Origin: Liriodendron chinense | Lineage: Eukaryota > Streptophyta > Magnoliopsida > Magnoliales > Magnoliaceae | Reading direction: 5' to 3' | Length of the DNA: 64,000 nucleotides | Assembly (NCBI GenBank): GCA_003013855.2 | Contig: PVNU02000089.1 | Location: 1 to 64,000 of the forward strand | Shown: one piece after another, positions 44,735 to 56,779 of the stretch | How positions within the stretch are numbered: the first letter of the stretch is position 1 | Layout of the letters: every line of letters starts with the position of its first letter | Program-made: the position numbers and the translations under genes | Notes under the pieces: model-generated | Told to the model about the DNA's origin: nothing | Database searches by the model: none | What the model saw: the letters and a program-made list of their open reading frames with translations, nothing else

Positions 44735-45115
44735 AGTAGGGCCACTGTGAGTCTGTGATGTTTGTGAGAAATCTACCCCATCTATGGTATTACCGGATCA
44801 TGTTTGGACATGGGCTAAAAATGATGCAAATCCAAAACTCAGTGGACCTAGTGGATTGAACGTCCACTGTGGAAGCATTCCCAAGGCCACGGAAGTTTTG
44901 CATCAGGCTATTTTTGTGGCATGGATGACATAAAAACATCAGTGGACCCAGGAAGGCTTCAATGGTGGGCATTTTACCTACCAATGTTTTTTTGTCATAT
45001 GGCCCACTTGAGTTCTGGGTTTGCATCATTTTTTTGCCCATCACCTAACATGTTCTGGCAAACTAGATGGACCGGGTGGATTTCCCACAAGCATCATCGT
45101 GGGCCACTTAGCTTT
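44735..45115. mobile_element. Palindromic MITE copy 15
   Basis: A diverged copy: CACTGTGAGTCTGTGATG at the left, GCATCATCGTGGGCCACTT at the right, with AGTGGACC and its mirrored arm TATGGCCCACTTGAG in place. Confidence 0.5.
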
Positions 45116-45749
45116 TGTCGTCACCGAAAATTCCTACAAAAGCGTAGGAATCCACATCCATTAAAAATATATTTTTCTTGCATTGAGGCACAAAAAGACC
45201 AATCTACATGTAGATATAATATCTGATGATTTGAACCATCCTTCTCGACTCTATTGCCACCAATGAGCTATATGGCAATTATCACACTTGAAAAACACAT
45301 CTAATCCTTGATATTTTCAATGGAATGTGAACCATTGAAAATGCTTCTTTCAATGTTCTACATTCATCTGAGCATATCGTGATTGCCATGATCATTTATT
45401 CGGCAACACTTTTGTCTCGATTGTTAGTATAGATTATCAATCAGAACATGGACGGTTTGAATCATCATAACATGACAATATATGGAACCCAACGCATCAA
45501 CTCATTCTAGTTATATTAGTCGCAATGTAAGAAAAATAATATAATCGCACCTGACGCTGTCTGCATAGAGTCGGAAAAGTGATATACTTGCATTGGAGCA
45601 TCCGTGAGTTGCTACTTAGGGCCTGTTTGACTTTCCAATTCTCAGGTAAACTCAACGTAAATATATAATGATTATTTTCTAGGTAATTCTTACATTGATT
45701 TGACTGCCGACTTTTGTATTGCTAAAGTCAAGGAGAATGTGAAATATAG

Positions 45750-46040
45750 TAGGGCCCATCGTTATGTATGTGGCTTATCCACACCATCCATCATTTTTGA
45801 AAAATGAACACAGGGCATGGACCAAAAAATGAAGCAAATCCATTGCTCAAGTGGACCACACCTTAGGAAAAAGGGAATCCAACACTTATCGTTAAAAACT
45901 TCTTCTTGCCACTGTTTCCTATAGTGTGGGCCACTTGAATGTTGGATTAACCTCATTTTTTTGTTCATCTCTTAAAATATTCAAGTAAAACTAATGGACG
46001 GAGCAGATGTATCATATATATCACAGTGGGGCCCATAATT
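45750..46040. mobile_element. Palindromic MITE copy 16, internally deleted
   Basis: GGGCCCATCGTTATGTATG to TATCACAGTGGGGCCCATA. The arms meet at TTAAAAACTTCTTCTTGCC; the central part is missing. Confidence 0.65.
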
Positions 46041-46329
46041 TTAAACTACTTCTTTTGGACCAATTTTCAAGATCGAAATTACACCGAATTTCAAACAAGG
46101 TAAAGAAGTAATAATGACTTATTTCTAGGGCTACACACATTTCAATTTATGATCAATTTATCAATTAAATCGAATCGAATTGAATCGTTCTCCAAGATCA
46201 ATTCAATTCAATTTTTTAAAAAGAAAAAATTCAATTTCAATTTTTAGTTCCAATCGAATCGAAAATCGAATTGATCAATATCGAATTAAATCGATTAATC
46301 AAATTGAATTGAATATATATATATATATA

Positions 46330-46790
46330 TTAATGGACGATATGGGTGAAATAGATACATCATAGTGAGTTTTATCTATGTCATCCATCCATTTTTACAT
46401 TTGAATTTAAGGAAAAAATTTAAAAATTAGTAAGATATATATCTCAGATTACCACACCACAGCAAAACAATGGAGATTGAATGTCCACCGTTAAATTCTT
46501 CCTAGGGGACATTGTAATGTTTATTTCCCATCCAAGCTGTTGATAAGGTCACATAGACCTTGAGGAAGGATAAAAACAAATATCAGCTTGATACCAAACT
46601 TGTAAGGCCCTAAAAAGTTTTCAACATTAATCGTCAATCCCCCACTGTTTTCTTATAGTGTGGTCCACTTGAGATTTGGATGTCTCATTTTTTGAATAAT
46701 GTCTTAGAATCATATGGAAAATGGATGGAAGGCCTAGATAAAACACATACACTATGGTGAGGCCCACAAAGTTTTAAAACCACCCTTTTG
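46330..46790. mobile_element. Palindromic MITE copy 17
   Basis: ATACATCATAGTGAG precedes the left arm; the right end reads CATACACTATGGTGAGGCCC. The centre is in the orientation AGGTCACATAGACCTTGAGG. Confidence 0.6.
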
Positions 46791-46869
46791 CATATCCGCA
46801 CTCACCCAAAAGTCCAAGACGATTCGGATTATATACATAGTAACTCAATGCGCTTGGCGTACTGAGTAA

Positions 46870-47295
46870 ACTTTGTAAGGCCCCCAGTGATTTATTCAGT
46901 TTATCCACTCCATTCATCCACTTTAAAAGATAATTTTATGACTCGAGCCTAAAATTGAAGCGTATAGTGGCACACACCATGGGAAAGTGTGAATTGAACC
47001 TCTACCATTGAAAAATTATCGTAGGCCACAAAAGTTTTGAATCAAGCCGATATTTGTGTTTTTTATTCATACATGTCTATCTGATTTTACAAACAGGTTG
47101 GATGAAAAATAAACATCATTGTGGACCCTAGGAAGGTTTCAATAGTGGAAATCATTATTCCTACTATTTCATGTGGCATGGTCCACCCAAGTTTCAGATA
47201 TGCTTCAATTTTGGGCTCAATGGCTAAAATGAGAAGGTAAAACAAATGGACGGTGTGGTAAACCAAATGCATTCAAAGTAGGCCCTACTAAGTTT
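46870..47295. mobile_element. Palindromic MITE copy 18
   Basis: AAGGCCCCCAGTGATTTATT to GCATTCAAAGTAGGCCCTAC. The centre AAGCCGATATTTGTGTTTT and ACAGGTTGGATGAAAAATAA are intact. Confidence 0.6.
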
Positions 47296-47384
47296 ACTCA
47301 ATGCGACAAAAGCGTGCAATTTGAAGTTCGCCCAAGAGTGAATTAAGTGTTACGTTGGTAACAACTTAGTTGGTGTTACCCCTA

Positions 47385-47590
47385 CCGTGTGGGGCCTACC
47401 TTGATATATTTTTTTGTATATCCATTACGTCCATTTAATTTTACGTCTCATTTTAGGACATGATCCAAAATTATAAGAAGATCAAATCTCAAGTAGACCA
47501 TACCAATAGAAAGAGTGATGAATAACCATTAAAAACATTTTTCGAGCCTCAAAAGCTTTGGATCAATACGATCTTTCTAATTTCCATGTA
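47385..47590. mobile_element. Palindromic MITE copy 19, left half
   Basis: TGGGGCCTACCTTGATATAT, AAATCTCAAGTAGACCATACC and CTTTGGATCAATACGATC. The right half is absent. Confidence 0.5.
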
Positions 47591-47929
47591 TGGACTAGTT
47601 ATTATGCATATGTTTTCAAAAGTATTTCTACTAATATTACCATTTGAGGTTCTATAAAATCCAAACATACAAAACCTATAAGTTTTCATATTGAAATGTG
47701 TGAAAAATCGAATCGAATTGAATCGAAAAATTCATCAATTCAATCTAAATTCAATTCTAAAAAAATTAGGTCAACTCAAAATTTCAAAACTAAAATCAAT
47801 TCAACTTCAAAATTTTAAGATCAATTCAATTTTTTCATTCAAAATCGAATTGATCGAATCGATGTACAGCCCTACTTGTTTCCAGGGTATTTCCATTTCC
47901 CATGAAAATCAAACAGGCCCTTAGGGTGC

Positions 47930-48350
47930 TATGTGGGCCTCACCATGATGCATGTGTTTTATCGAATCCGTCCATCCATTTTTCCAGTTTGTCTTGGGCA
48001 TTACCCCAAAAATGAAGTAGATCCAAATCTCAAGTGAACCACACCTTAGGAAATAGTGGTGATTAAATGCTGCCATTGAAAACTTCTTAAGGCCTACAAA
48101 AGTTTTGGGTCAAGTTGATATTTTTGTTTTCCTTTCATGCAGGTATGTATGACCTAAACAACCGGTTGGATGGCAAATAAATATTACAGTGGTCCCAAAA
48201 AGTTTTTAATGATAGGCATTAAATCACCATTGTTTTTCTATAGTATGGTCCACCTCAAAATTGGATATGCTTAATTAATGATCCAAAATGGATGGACGGG
48301 ATGGATAAAAACCAGACATAATGGTGAGACCCATAGAGCATCATCATGAG
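47930..48350. mobile_element. Palindromic MITE copy 20
   Basis: GGGCCTCACCATGATGCATG to CAGACATAATGGTGAGACCC, a full copy within the hAT element but outside the Harbinger element. Confidence 0.7.
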
Positions 48351-48858
48351 AATCTTATTTACATACCTGCTATCCCCGTTACCACTATCCAAAGGCTCTT
48401 CTTCTTTCTAGTTGGGCTGCCATAGCACATGTGCATATTGAAGGTATGCATGTGTAGAGAGATGGAAAGAGAGATGTTCACATGCTTTTAGATCCTCCAT
48501 GCGTGAGAGAGAGCTCTTTTGTAGATGTGGTTTCAAGGGTTATGGTTTTAAAGGATGTATTTAGTGTAATTTTGAGCTAGTCATTGGATTTGACTATCAA
48601 AAGGAGAGAGAGGGAAAGATGAAACGTCCCAAGGGAAAAAATTTATAGAAAGATTTGAAAATGTTTTCGGGTTGGGCCGTGCTAATGGGTTTTGGACACC
48701 TAAGTCCAAGCCCAGCCCGCTTCATAAATGGGCTCTGAGTTTAAGCCCTAACCCGGCCCCAAACCTCATAGTCTAGCCCAAACCTAGCCCAAAGCGGGTC
48801 AAGCCCGAAAGCCCATCGGGCTACCCAGCCCATTGACAGCCCTAGCTTCACAGGTTCG

Positions 48859-49410
48859 CTAGAGCGGATTAGGTGAGACCCCGGCCTCACCCAAGACGGT
48901 GCGACCCTGCCATGGAGTTACCGTGGGGCTCACCTTGAAGTATATTTTATGTATCCACTCTGTCCATCCGTTTTTACGTATCATTTTAGGGCATTATGAA
49001 AAAAAATGGATCAAATCCAATTATCAGGTGGACCATACCATAAGAAACAGTGTTGATTGACTGTGCTACCATTAAAAACTTCTCAGAGAGTATCTTAATG
49101 TTTCTGTGGTGTTTATTTACCATCCAATCTGTTGATAAGGTCAAAAAAGCCAAAATGAAGTGAAAAAGAAAATATGATCTTGATCCAAAACTTTTATGGC
49201 CCATTAATGGTCAATTACTACTGTTTATCATGTTATGGCCCACCTAATTATTGGATATGCTTCAGTTTTTGTAAAATACCCTAAAATGATATTGAAAACC
49301 GGATGGACGGCGTGGATACATGAAATATACTTCAAGGGGGCCCCACAGTAAGTCCACGGCAGGGGCGCACCGTCTTGGGTGAGGCCGGGGTCTCACCTAA
49401 TCCGCTCTCG
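48859..49410. mobile_element. Palindromic MITE copy 21 with extended termini
   Basis: The ends CTAGAGCGGATTAGGTGAG and, complemented, CGAGAGCGGATTAGGTGAG carry about 95 bases of nearly perfect inverted repeat, then merge into the family arm (GGGGCTCACCTTGAAGTA versus TACTTCAAGGGGGCCCC). The six-base flank GGTTCG is repeated (48853-48858 and 49411-49416). The left flank directly abuts the target duplication of the hAT element. Confidence 0.8.
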
Positions 49411-49419
49411 GGTTCGCTA

Positions 49420-51060
49420 CAAGGAGATTTCCTCCGGTCAAGGGGAATGTCGGCGATGGAGCTCTTTCCACGTGGCACATTCTAGTGCTGACAAGTTGAG
49501 CGCAATTTGTAGGTGTCCAGAAAGTGACTGGAATTCCCTGTGAAACACCCAAGCACTGTGGGCCCCACCAAGTACATCGGTTCTATCCTCGATTCTAATT
49601 CGTAATGATAAAAATAAACTCGATACAAAATTCAGGTGGACCACAATAAAGGGGGGAAATGGGAATAAGATAACAACCATAGGTTTCTACGTGGGGTCAC
49701 TGGGTTGTGTATCTTTCATCAAACCTGTTAATCAGGCAGAAATCACGAGGATAAAGTGAATACACAAAAAATTATCCCGATCTGAAACTCAAAAAGGCCA
49801 CATATTGTGAATTAGAGGTTTTAAGAGCAATTTTACATTTTTTATTGATGTAGCACACTGTAATTTTTTATCGGACTGATATTTTGTATGTAAAGTTCAA
49901 ATGAGGATTCCTGCCTGATACACGGATAGGATTCACATATACAGCATGATGGAGTCCACAAAGCTTAAGCGCTTTATGCAGCTGTGTAAAACAGGTGTTG
50001 TAGGCGATTCCGGTCCCTTTCAAACGGGATGTACGTCTTCAACCCTCTGTCAAGATGCGTCGCATTCAAATCGGGAAGTGCCGTGACGAGAACGTCCGAG
50101 CCAAAAGTTCACGAGGAAAGCGAGAGGAGACAATGCCTTCCAGCTCGATATGGCTCCTGTGCATCATCTCACCGTCTAATAATCATAGAGTGGTGATGTA
50201 ATTAATGAAGTTCAATACAAACGGTCTTTCACGGGACTCATGACATATGGGGTAGTAGAACCAGATCGTCCATCTGGCGTGGGGCTTCACCATGGTGGAA
50301 AATCACAAATCACAATTGAGTTGGCTTTTCTGGCGGTAGCCTTGAAATGGATGGTAAAAACGGCGATGGCTAACTGCTCACATTCAATAGAGTTGGGTGC
50401 TGACCAGGTTATTCCATTTGGCAGAATTTTGAGCCATTGACATCCGCAGATGTGATGTGACTCACTAGATGGACTCTTTAGATTTACCACCTCCACTTGC
50501 CACATGCTATGTTGGAAAACTGCACCCTATTGACCATCCAGTGCACTGGATATGGGACCGGAATTGTCTACAACACCTGATTTGTTCGGCGCTTAAAACA
50601 CGCTATCTATGTGGGGCCACCGTGTTGTGTATGCATGTCCATTCCATCCATCAGATGAAAACCCTTATTTGAATCGTAGATACAAAAAAAAAAAAGAAAT
50701 ACATCCTAGTAAAATGAAGTCCAATGAGCCACACCAATGGAAACTATGTAATATTTCTCATAAAAGCTCTCAGTTTCACTTGGTATGGCTGGCATGAGGT
50801 TTTTAATCCATCTGATGTTTTCTAGCTTCACTTGATGAGTTACACCTGAATAACGGGTTTGACGGGACACACCTGACTTCATCACACACTACCGGTTGCC
50901 TCAGTAAACAAACTTATGATTGGCATCCCATCCCATCCCATTGTTCCCTTTGATGTGGCCCACCTTAGTTTTAGCTCTTGCGGATGTTCCCAACCTGATA
51001 GAGAGGGTGGCATTAACAACATTGTGGGACCTGAAGTTTTAAGTGTTTTAGGTCCAGCCT
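49420..51060. other. Mixed non-coding region with a second, weaker MITE-like family
   Basis: Segments beginning GTGGGCCCCACCAAGTACAT (49558), GTGGGGCCACCGTGTTGTG (50610) and, at 55616, GTGGGGTCCACCATGACATT share TCCATCC/CCGTCCATTAAA and AATCCTAGATAC-type phrases but not the main family's arms. They look like remnants of another inverted-repeat family. No credible gene is present. Confidence 0.4.
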
Positions 51061-51640
51061 GAAACAAGAGGATCACCCGCTCCTCCAACCAATCTAACCT
51101 TGAATTGGTGTATTTCTTGAGTCCAAAAGGGTGCTTCATTACTTTTTTTTCACACCCTCCCTGGGCCGGTTACATAATGCCCTATGTAGAATTGGGCTGA
51201 GATCATATGGACTACTTCCGCTTTTATTCGGGCTTCTTTTGGTCTAGTTTTAATAAGAATAGGTTTGTAGCCCGCCCTATATTAATCACGTAGGCATCAC
51301 AGTGGACTCCAAAGATTATTGAAGTTAAAAGACAACAGCATCCTCAGTTGGTAAAATTGACCGATTAGATATATTTATACATATACACTTGTGTACTCAT
51401 GTTCCCCATTAAGATGGTGTATTTTATCCCATCCTCCACGTGAAGTAGGTACTTTTTCCTTTTGTTCCCTTCTCTGACGCCATTGCTTTCGTGAGTGAGA
51501 CAGATGCGGCCTCAAATCATATATCATAGATTAGCATTCTTACACCGATATCAGACCATTTGATGCTATCTCTGCAGGTATGTGGTACAAAACAAACGCA
51601 TATGGTGTTTAAGATACAAACACCAAGGTAGCTTTTTCAT
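51060..51640. other. Non-coding stretch, no gene seen
   Basis: AT-rich with no repeat or coding similarity that I recognise. Confidence 0.45.
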
Positions 51641-52150
51641 CGCTTGACAATGATCCATTGCTTGGATGGGCCGTGATGAGACCTACGTGGGTGCAGCGTC
51701 AGATGACCAATGGATGGGCCCGATAGTCGATGAGGCCATGGTACAAAAATCATAACTGAGAAAATCCTAGCAAATTCGTTTTCGTTGTTGAACATTGACC
51801 GCACGCTAATTTTCTTTTCGACCATCGTTTTGGATTGGATCGTTCAGATGTTGCAATATGGAAATTGCTTTGTCATCCATTGCAGAACCCATTAGATGGA
51901 CGGTCTCGATTATCCGTTCATGCAGCTATGTGACCTATAGGGAACAGACGCCTCAAGCACGAGGGATCAAAATCACCCAAATGCCAATGTTACTGCTTTT
52001 CATGCGTTGAAAGAGCCCTACACATTAACCTAGGAAGAGACACGTAATTAATATCATCAACGTGTGGAAAATAACAATCTTTTGTCCTAGTCTCTTGAAT
52101 GGCAACGTGTGTGTGCATGCTCTTCCGTCGCATTCCTTGCATTGACAACT
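51640..52150 (+). repeat. Uninterrupted paralogue of the Copia-1 target block
   Basis: Collinear with 10530-10894 plus 17665-17800. At 52005-52020 it reads GCGTTGAAAGAGCCCTAC where the other copy has GCGTTGAAAT, the whole Copia-1, then GAAATAGCCCTAC. It is therefore a related empty site. Confidence 0.85.
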
Positions 52151-52410
52151 TCCGTTTCTGGTGGGCCCCACATTATCTCGTTTATTCTCCACCTTTCTCT
52201 GTTCCTCTCATCCTCGTTTCTTTCTTCCAATAAAACGTACACGCAACTAGTTTTACGCCTAACTAGTTGGCATGTGGGGCCACTATAGTGTTTGTATGAT
52301 ATTTCATCTGTACAGAAGATTATTTCAAAGTAGAAATAGGATGCACAAAAATTCAGGGCGATCCAACCATGAAAATGTGATGCTCCATATAAATGTGGAG
52401 TGTATGTATA

Positions 52411-52660
52411 TAAAGGTGGACAATGATTCGATCTGAGTCGAACATGGACTAGATCGGATTCTTCGGCTGCTTGAGTGGGTGTGTTCGAACAATGTTCGAA
52501 CAAACATTTGAACGGGGTGGCTCTGTTCAAACTCAATTTGGTATAGCCCAATCATGTTCAAACATGTTCAAACATATGGATTTCGAACAATTTTTACAAG
52601 TTCGAACAATTTCGCTTTTTTCGCCTGAAAATATTTTTTCTACTACTGAATAGTAAATAC
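52411..52660. other. Possible hAT end with TTCGAACA repeats
   Basis: TAAAGGTGGACAATGATTCG resembles a hAT terminus, and TGTTCGAACA/TTCGAACAA motifs recur to 52610 as subterminal repeats might. It lies about 530 bases past the 3' end of the transposase pseudogene below. The opposite end was not found. Confidence 0.4.
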
Positions 52661-53187
52661 CGATTTGTTCAAAAATGACATATCACAAATGACAAATCAC
52701 AAGGTTTAAAGTTTTTAACTAACTAATAAAAAACCATAACATAAATAATTAATGTTCATACTTTTGCTAACCTAAAGAAGGAAGAGTGAAGACTAAAGCG
52801 AACCCTTGACTGTTTAATATCCTTCGTATGATGACTTGATGAGTGCCTTACTTGCAAAAAAAAAGTAAATAAATAAAATAAAATAATCAATCAATCCATG
52901 AAAGCAAACATCCGATCAACATAACAATTCAATATTGTAAAATAAAATAATATAACCAACATAGCAACTGATTTGGTGAATCAATGTAAACACAGAACTC
53001 TTCAAAATTCAAAATATCACTTAAAATTACATTGAAAATAACAAAATTAATATTCAATTGTCAAGTTTCAAGAACAGTATCAAAGCAAAAAGTCACATAT
53101 TCATGCAATTGTAGTCTCACCTTGAGTCTCACAATCATCATTTTCCTCGTCCTCATCAAAACTACTGCTTCCCCAAACTGGATGCAA

Positions 53188-55070
53188 TCAATCTTGCATG
53201 CATATCAAGGCTTCGATTGTTTTCGACATAAGTGAGCTTTGGTGCTTGCTGATAACTCTACTTCCCGTGCTAAAGGCAGATTCTAATGCCACGGTCGAAA
53301 TTGGAATTAACAAGATATCTTCTGCCATCATCGCTAATGTTAAGTATTTGTTTTCAATTTGTTTCATTTTCCACCAATTCAACACATTAAAATCTGCAGA
53401 AGGATACTTGATAATCGGTTCTTTAAGATAAATTTCTAATTCTGATCTGTTGTTTGATCATTTGTTTTTTCTTGTTCTACGAAGGACATAAAATCATCAT
53501 GCTCATCTTTGGAATTAGAATTTGAACCAATCTTAGATGCAGCTTCATTATTTTGGTTTCTATTTTCATCAAAAATACCAACATAAATATCGTACAACTC
53601 ACAAACTGCCTCACGAACATTGAAAATCTCTGCTCTTGCCCGTTCTGAAGAATAAATCTTAAGAAAACAGTATCTAACCAGTGTCATCTTATAATGTAGA
53701 TCAAGGACAACTGCAATGGCCATCAATAAATGGCATTCAGACCAATACTTATCAAATTTTGACCTCATTTGTGATGCCATTTGTTAGAGATATTCTGAAC
53801 CATTATAAACTCTTTTTTCTAAAGCTTCTTATATCTTCCAAACCTTCAGAAGAAATAAATTTACTGTGGGATATTTGTTCCTAGAAAATATCTTAGTACA
53901 TTGATAAAAAAAAAAAAACTTTAAGGAATTTATGTATCTCTTCCGCCTTTAACCAATCATCATTTGTAGGCAACCATTGATAACTTCTTTCATGTACCGT
54001 AAAATAGGGGAATGCTTGTCTTAGCTCCAAAGCTGTGTTTAACATCTCATATGTTGAATTCCAACGCGTACATAAATCTAATTTGAGCGTTTTCTAGGAT
54101 TTTAAACTTAAGCGCTGGACTATTTCATTCTACATACTTATTCTTGAAGGCGCCCTTATGAATTTAACACTCTCTCTTATATTCTCAATCGTCGGATCAA
54201 TCACTTTAAGTCCTTCTTGTACAATCAAGTTCAGTATGTGTGAACAACACCTTACTTGAAATATTCTCCCCCCAAAAAATAACTTTCCCGATGTCTGAAA
54301 TTAGTCTCGTAGTTTTGAAATGACGCTATCATTGGCAAATGCATTATCTAAAGTAATCGATGAAATTTTGTTTTCAATGCCCCACTCAAGAAGACAGTTG
54401 TAGATGCAATCAGAAATAACAACACCATTATGAGGAGGCGAAAGGTGGCGAAAGTTTATTATTGATTTTTAAAGCTTCCATTCAGCATCAACATAGTGCG
54501 CAATTAACGACATATATCCCTTTCTTTGATTTGATGCTGTTCACAAATCAGATGTCAAACTAATTCATGATACCGATTCCAGAAGAGATTTCAATTTTCT
54601 TTTTTCAGCTTCATACATCTTTATGCATTCTCTTTTTACTGTTGCATGGGAAACTTTCTGACAACTGGGATTAAGATATTTGCATAACCAGTGAAAACCT
54701 TGCTCTCGATCATTCTAAATAGTTTTTCCTCCACGATAACTAATCTAGTAAACTACTCTTTTAGTTTCTCTTTGTCAAACTTGTATGTAGAAATAACACC
54801 CTGATAATCATCTTTTTGCAATAGGGTAAATGAAAGCGTCTTTTGACTCTTGCCTTAACCTTTTGGTTTCATATGACAACTTTCTATACGTCTCCAAAGA
54901 AGAGTAGTTGATCCTCCCGTACTCTTCGCGTATAATACTTTACAGTGTTTACATCTGACCATCTTTCATTGCAACCTCCTCGAAATCCTTCCATATTGCC
55001 GATCTTTTCTTTCCCTTTACCGAAGATTGTGTCATACTATTCTCATTTGTATTCTGCTAATCGCTTTCGA
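53188..55070 (-). pseudogene. hAT transposase with BED zinc finger (RICESLEEPER-like), broken
   Basis: On the minus strand an almost full-length transposase can be read across frames. Near 55030-54880 a BED finger reads RSAIWKDFEEV then CKHCKVLYAKSTGGSTTLLW with His downstream. Then follow HATVKRECIKMYEAEKRKLK, AHYVDAEWKL, LLEWGIENKISSITLDNA, CCSHILNLIVQEGLKVIDP and LDLCTRWNSTYEMLNTALEL of the RNase-H-like core. A DUF4413-like part (FDKYWSECHLLMAIAVVLDL) lies at 53780-53700, and the C-terminal dimerisation domain (IPISTVALESAFSTGSRVIS) at 53385-53188. Stops and frameshifts occur throughout. Some BED-hAT proteins were tamed into plant growth genes, but the breaks here rule that out for this copy. 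Confidence 0.88.
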
Positions 55071-55079
55071 GAATAACAG

Positions 55080-55610
55080 GAGAGGTGACTGACTCACCAA
55101 GGGCAGGGGTTGCGGCGGGTTGCTCAGTAGATATCTATTATTTTGAAGACACAAAATGTGATGAGTGGAATACAAATGAGAAATGAGCACATTCAAAAAA
55201 AAGAAATGAACTGATGAAATTTATCAAATAGTTACTGCATTCATATCAATTATCAAGTTCCATTCATAAATCAATCAAAACTAAAACCCATGTTAAAAGA
55301 AATCAATGAATTCATAAGATTTTAATTTTTTTTATTATGTCTTTTGGAATAAGCAAAGATGAAAAATAAGTGCCAAAAAAAAAGAAGAAAAAAAAGAAAG
55401 AAAGAAATCTACACAAAAAAGATGAACAGGTGAACCTGACTTTTGTGTGAACTGATCTTTAAGGTAGGCCTAACATTTCCAACGGCTCAGATGTCGTTTT
55501 ATGCATTACCAATGTGAAAAAGTGTGTATGATCAGTCTACATTGTAATTCACACTAAATAAGGGGAATGGTCGCATATATTGGAACTCATGATAATTACC
55601 GTATGTTCAA
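55080..55610. other. AT-rich stretch upstream of the hAT pseudogene
   Basis: It contains an AAAGAAGAAAAAAAAGAAAG purine run near 55380. No second hAT end was identified. Confidence 0.4.
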
Positions 55611-56129
55611 GCTGTGTGGGGTCCACCATGACATTTGAGTGTCATCCAACCCGTCCATTAAATGCAACCCTGAATGCTAATCCTAGATACTAAAATCCAC
55701 CCTGATCACCAACTCAGGTGGGCTGTGGGCCATGCCAAAGGGAACAATAGGGACCAACAAGGAGGATGGCACCTACCATAGAAACTTCCAGATCGAATGT
55801 GGGGTCACCCATGTTGCATATAAGTCATCCAATTGATCATCGGCTGCGCCCCGCCAAGATGAAGTGACACAGAAAAACTACATTCCAAAACTTGGGTGAG
55901 TTAAACTAAGTGAATATATACGTTATAGGCATGATTGTGCATTGCTCTCTATGACATGTCCCACCTGAGTTCTCGATTAGGGTGAATCTTGGAATGTACA
56001 GTAGGCAAAAGAGGCCCATTAGATCCATGGTTTGAATTCTAGATGCACATAACAAGTGGGGTACATACAAACCAAATCGTATAGGACATGGATTGGGTAT
56101 TACCCTGCCTGTCAACAAAGAGGGCCTCT

Positions 56130-56360
56130 GAGGAGCCACTATGATGTATGGTTTTATCCACACCGTCAAAATCTATTTTGCCATATCATTTTAGGGTACA
56201 AACCCAAAAAATGAGGTAGTTCCAAGGCTCGAGCGGACCACATAGTGGGGATTAAACATCTACCGTTGAAAACTTTTTGGGGGTCACTGAAGTTTTCGAT
56301 CAACCTGATATTTGTGTTTTCCATTCATCCAGGTCTATGTGACCTTATGAATAGCAGGGA
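56130..56360. mobile_element. Palindromic MITE copy 22, left half
   Basis: GCCACTATGATGTATGG, AAAAAATGAGGTAGTTCC and CAACCTGATATTTGTGTTTT are present; it ends after GACCTTATGAATAG. Confidence 0.65.
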
Positions 56361-56775
56361 CCCACACCACTGACCAGCCCCCAATGGAATCATTAGCTCC
56401 ACACACACATCATGGGTGGGTCCCATGTCCAACGGATGGACTGCTGCCCTTCGTGGTCAGCCCCACAAGCACACAGGAGCCCCACGATCAGTGGGCTCCA
56501 CAGGGCCACACATAAAAAAAAAAAAAAGAATGGAAAGAGAGGGGGAGGAAGATGAGGGAATAGGAGGCGTATCCTCACCTTAGGCGCACTGAGCGAATGG
56601 ACGGCTGGGGATGAGCTCGAGGGAGAGGGAGAGGGAGAGAGCATGAGAGAGAGGGAGTATGTCTGGGTGTTGAATCTGTTGATTCACCAATGAGGGTCTT
56701 AGAAACCCTTAACAAAATTTAATTTTTTTTTCAAATCCGTGTGCATTTTACACCGGATAAGGTTGAGCTACCATG
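56360..56775. other. Non-coding stretch with purine-rich runs
   Basis: GGGAGAGGGAGAGGGAGAG at 56622 and a poly-A run at 56514. The 83-aa Pro/Ser-rich minus frame (56393-56644) is a product of this composition. No gene is recognised. Confidence 0.45.
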
Positions 56776-56779
56776 TGTT

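Larger units (their letters stand above)
46126..47874. mobile_element. Second hAT-type element, nested in the Harbinger element
   Basis: Left end TAGGGCTACACACATTTC; right end complemented TAGGGCTGTACATCG. Flanks CTTATTTC and CTTGTTTC (46118-46125 and 47875-47882) match at 7 of 8 bases. AT-rich subterminal regions (ATCGAATCGAATTGAATCG type) occur at both ends. It holds two or three palindromic MITEs. Confidence 0.8.
45619..47920. mobile_element. PIF/Harbinger-type element nested in the hAT
   Basis: Ends GGGCCTGTTTGACTTTCC and, complemented, GGGCCTGTTTGATTTTC, flanked by TTA (45616-45618 and 47921-47923), the usual PIF/Harbinger target. Without the nested element at 46126-47874 it is about 550 bp, so a Tourist-type MITE. 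It contains a short palindromic MITE (45750-46040). Confidence 0.8.
44477..48844. mobile_element. hAT element, 4.4 kb, with nested insertions
   Basis: Left end TAGGGGTGTCAATGGGCC; right end complemented TAGGGCTGTCAATGGGCT. It is flanked by the perfect 8-base target duplication GCTTCACA (44469-44476 and 48845-48852), the hAT signature. The subterminal regions are rich in GGGCC/GGGCTT motifs. No transposase can be read inside; nearly all of the bulk is nested elements. Confidence 0.9.

Noticed and set aside
52087..52551. 154-aa minus-strand frame, the longest in an otherwise empty area
   Set aside because: No recognisable domain, it overlaps a dispersed repeat and a hAT-like end, and its composition is unremarkable for chance in this sequence.
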